DNA of 64,000 nt, taken from Pelagibacterales bacterium SAG-MED28. GTDB taxonomy: Bacteria; Pseudomonadota; Alphaproteobacteria; Pelagibacterales; Pelagibacteraceae. The translations under genes were made by a program, and so were the position numbers. This document shows, piece by piece, positions 62,075-64,000 of the stretch. Numbering within the stretch: position 1 is the stretch's first letter; every line of letters begins with the position of its first letter. The stretch lies in assembly GCA_014653835.1 (NCBI GenBank), contig JACWDY010000002.1, positions 1 to 64,000 of the forward strand. Direction: 5' to 3'. The notes below the pieces were generated by a model. It was not told the origin of the DNA and did no database searches. It saw only the letters and a program-made list of their open reading frames with translations.

Positions 62075-63188
62075 TAGTAGCTAAATTTTTAAACCACACT
62101 TTTGTTTTATATCTCCAATTAGAAAAAAAAGGAGTTTGAATAGTTGAAAAAAGTAAATCAAAATTCTTTGGTATTGGAAAATTATCAATTATTACTTCTA
62201 TATGACTAGTGTCTTTACGGGCAGTAGGTTTATTTGAGTTGCTAGAAACAATTAATTTTACTGACTCAGGTAAATTCTCTAAATAATATTTAACTGTCTT
62301 AAAACCCATTTCACTAAATGAAGCAAAATTACACATTAAATCAAAATCATTATATTTTTTTATCTCATCAAAAAATGCAGACGGAATTAAATAAATTTTT
62401 TTTAAATTTAAATTAAGCTTAGAGTGAATTTCATTTTTAGAATTAATTAAATCAACTTTATCCTCGCCAAATTTTGAACATAAGTAATAATATGCAATAG
62501 TGAGTGATGAAGGTACATCAAATATAGTTACAGATTGTATTTTTTCATCATCATGCAATCTTTCTGCGAGAGATCCAAAACCTCCTCCTATTTCTAAAAT
62601 ATTAAATTTTTTTTTATTTTTGATAAGATTAAGAGAGTTAATTATCAAATTTTTTTGACTATTTGATGAAATGTCTAAAAAATGAAACTTATTTTTATCT
62701 TCGCGATACCCCCATTTATTAATTCTATCTGAAGTTGGTAGTCCAGAAAAATTTCTAAAGATAATTTTATATAATTCAACATCCCTCAAAAAAAGAATTA
62801 AAGCAGTATAGTCTTTCTTTATTTCGTTATAATGGGAATAACTCCAAAGACCCTTAATTAAAGAATTGTAGAACATATTTTCATGTAACAGGATAATCTT
62901 CTCTAAATCACCGCTTCCGTAGGTTTCAAATTGATCTTTTTTATTTATTAATAAATAATTTTTCCATAATCCACTAATTTTCAAATTTTCATTAATTTCA
63001 AAATTGTTGTAAAGAAAATCACACTTTTTATAAAATTCTAATATTTTTTTTACAATTTTTTTTTTCAAATCGAGATTTTTTACCTTTTCGAGTTTAATTG
63101 GGCCATCACTATAAAATTTTAATTGAAGTTTTTGTAATTTACTTTTTGTTCTAAAAAAATTTACGCAATTTATTGCAAATTTAATCAT
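62067..63188 (-). CDS. Putative sugar O-methyltransferase (NanM type)
   Basis: Predicted SAM-dependent methyltransferase of the putative sugar O-methyltransferase family (TIGR04371 type), found in surface-glycan loci. The 373-residue protein has NILEIGGGFGSLAERLHDD (about 195-213), the glycine-rich SAM loop, VTIFDVPSSLTIAYYYLCSKFG (about 220-241) with the acidic ribose contact, and DLMCNFASFSEMGFKTVKYYLENL (about 284-307). The N-terminal 150 residues are helical and lysine-rich with LEKIILLHENMFY. It is first in operon B. The acceptor, perhaps a nonulosonic or uronic acid, is unknown. It overlaps the epimerase gene by eight bases. Confidence 0.82.
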   Translation of the reverse strand: MIKFAINCVNFFRTKSKLQKLQLKFYSDGPIKLEKVKNLDLKKKIVKKILEFYKKCDFLYNNFEINENLKISGLWKNYLLINKKDQFETYGSGDLEKIILLHENMFYNSLIKGLWSYSHYNEIKKDYTALILFLRDVELYKIIFRNFSGLPTSDRINKWGYREDKNKFHFLDISSNSQKNLIINSLNLIKNKKKFNILEIGGGFGSLAERLHDDEKIQSVTIFDVPSSLTIAYYYLCSKFGEDKVDLINSKNEIHSKLNLNLKKIYLIPSAFFDEIKKYNDFDLMCNFASFSEMGFKTVKYYLENLPESVKLIVSSNSNKPTARKDTSHIEVIIDNFPIPKNFDLLFSTIQTPFFSNWRYKTKVWFKNLATND

Positions 63189-63225
63189 TTTTTATATTTA
63201 TAATTATGATATGTTTTATACACAT

Positions 63226-63246
63226 ATTGTTCAATATTTGAACAAT
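63226..63246. promoter_or_regulatory. Extended palindromic operator candidate ATTGTTCAA-TAT-TTGAACAAT
   Basis: A perfect nine-base inverted repeat with a three-base spacer, in the 122-base divergent region between operon B (start 63188) and the plus-strand gene at 63311. Its core GTTCAA-N3-TTGAAC is identical to the site at 57344-57358. It is 38 bases from one start and 65 from the other. I infer the same regulator acts on both operons. Confidence 0.65.
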
Positions 63247-63310
63247 CTATCATTTGTGCTATAATTAGTAAAGTAAATACAATGTTCTTAAATAATATTT
63301 TTATTATCAA

Positions 63311-64000
63311 ATGAAATCAATATCATTAAGCGATTTAATGAATAAAGCTCATCCTTGGGAAAATTCCAATTATTACCACTTAAAATTTAAATTTTTAAAA
63401 AAAAAACACAAAAAATTCTTAAAAATTTTTCACTCTATCTTAAACAAAAATCACAATGTGAGATTTTCAGAAAAATACTGGGAAATTATATTAAGTAATT
63501 ACATATTTCAAATTTTGTACATTTACTACGAAAGAAAAGAATGTGTTAAAAGTTTTAAAAGAATAAAAACTTTTAAATTGATTAATAACAATCCAAAAAT
63601 AAGGTCATATGAGGATTTAAGAACGAACTTTGAATTTTTGCATGAATATATTCACACTAAGATTGTAGAACATTATTTTCCTCGCAAAAAAAAAATATAT
63701 TTTGAAAAGTTCTTTAAATTAAATGAGGCATTTAAAAAAAATAAATCTATAAATTATATATTGAATTATTTTTTTGAAAAAATCTTTAATATTATATTCT
63801 CTTTCAAACGAAATACAAAAGTTTGCAATGTCGGTAGTAAAGGTTTTATCTCAAAAATAAAATTACATTCCTTATTTAAAAAATTTAATATGAGTCTAGA
63901 AATGAATTATAAACTAAACTCCGATATAAGAAAAAAATTATTGAATTATTCAAATTTAAAAGCCGAACAAAAACTTATATTTTCGTTAATGATTAATTTA
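63311..64000 (+). CDS. Partial putative transferase of the surface-carbohydrate locus (LIC12162-like)
   Basis: Not in the ORF track because no stop occurs before the edge. From ATG 63311 the frame is open for 230 codons to base 64000: MKSISLSDLMNKAHPWENSNYYHLKF... with a block VRFSEKYWEIILSNYIFQILYIYYERKEC (about 56-84), which recalls the N-terminal part of LIC12162-family transferases (S-x-R/K-Y-W-x-I-L). The protein is extremely lysine- and phenylalanine-rich, as its neighbours. It is divergent from operon B and carries the shared palindrome upstream. Family assignment is tentative. Confidence 0.6.
   Translation, partial: MKSISLSDLMNKAHPWENSNYYHLKFKFLKKKHKKFLKIFHSILNKNHNVRFSEKYWEIILSNYIFQILYIYYERKECVKSFKRIKTFKLINNNPKIRSYEDLRTNFEFLHEYIHTKIVEHYFPRKKKIYFEKFFKLNEAFKKNKSINYILNYFFEKIFNIIFSFKRNTKVCNVGSKGFISKIKLHSLFKKFNMSLEMNYKLNSDIRKKLLNYSNLKAEQKLIFSLMINL

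Overview
The window looks like a piece of a SAR11 (Pelagibacterales, Candidatus Pelagibacter-type) alphaproteobacterial chromosome. The sequence is very AT-rich, neighbouring genes abut or overlap by 1-4 bases, no stretch over about 150 bases lacks a gene, and the core gene order is alphaproteobacterial (tolQRAB-pal-cpoB-tilS-ftsH-folP-glmM; tkt-pgk-fba-thiE; rpmE-trcR; rpmJ - small cox subunit - pntAA-pntAB-pntB). I see no transposase, integrase, prophage block or CRISPR array.

Layout. 1-8.8 kb: a cut sppA-like protease, then isoprenoid, shikimate and PLP genes (ispB, pdxH, aroC, dxs, a frameshifted ispA, xseB), tsaC/sua5 and an ABC-2 exporter. 8.8-11.2 kb: a three-gene surface-glycan islet (2OG-oxygenase-like, FkbM methyltransferase, GT17) ending against tRNA-Arg(TCG). 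11.3-29 kb: core genes, mostly on the minus strand (rluD, rpoH, then purA, thiD, glmM, folP, ftsH, tilS, cpoB, pal, tolBARQ, a phage-type ruvC, yebC, ymdB, a 5-formyl-THF cyclo-ligase, zapA). 29-38.4 kb: plus-strand core (tkt, pgk, class I fba, thiE, efp, suhB, rpmE, trcR, rpsU with an apparent ATT start, csp, initiator tRNA, typA). 38.4-41.7 kb: a second glycan islet (CelD-like and GNAT acyltransferases, GT2, polysaccharide deacetylase). 41.7-45.7 kb: transaldolase, three-subunit transhydrogenase, a 36-aa cytochrome oxidase subunit IV, rpmJ, 5S rRNA and tRNA-Val(GAC).

From 45.7 kb to the right edge the sequence is a surface-polysaccharide locus. The solitary 5S rRNA at its border matches what I recall of SAR11 hypervariable region 2, which lies between 23S and 5S rRNA. 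The locus has two minus-strand operons, each opposed by a plus-strand gene. Operon A (57.3 to 45.7 kb) encodes a MarR/EPS-type regulator, an ABC flippase, a GT2 fused to a degenerate cytidylyltransferase, a CMP-sugar synthetase fused to a D-2-hydroxyacid dehydrogenase, a DRE-TIM aldolase with an extra C-terminal domain, a KdsB-like CMP transferase, a GT-like protein, a sugar epimerase, and a CDP-glucose branch (rfbG, frameshifted; rfbF). Operon B (63.2 to 58.8 kb) encodes a NanM-type O-methyltransferase, UDP-glucuronate epimerase, UDP-sugar dehydrogenase and NeuB. Both divergent promoter regions carry the palindrome GTTCAA-N3-TTGAAC, which I propose as the operator of the regulator at the head of operon A.

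The best candidate for something undescribed is the run 49.7-55.3 kb. An aldolase, a 2-hydroxyacid dehydrogenase and three CMP-sugar cytidylyltransferase-like domains, two of them in fusions, suggest synthesis of a non-standard CMP-activated 2-keto sugar acid.
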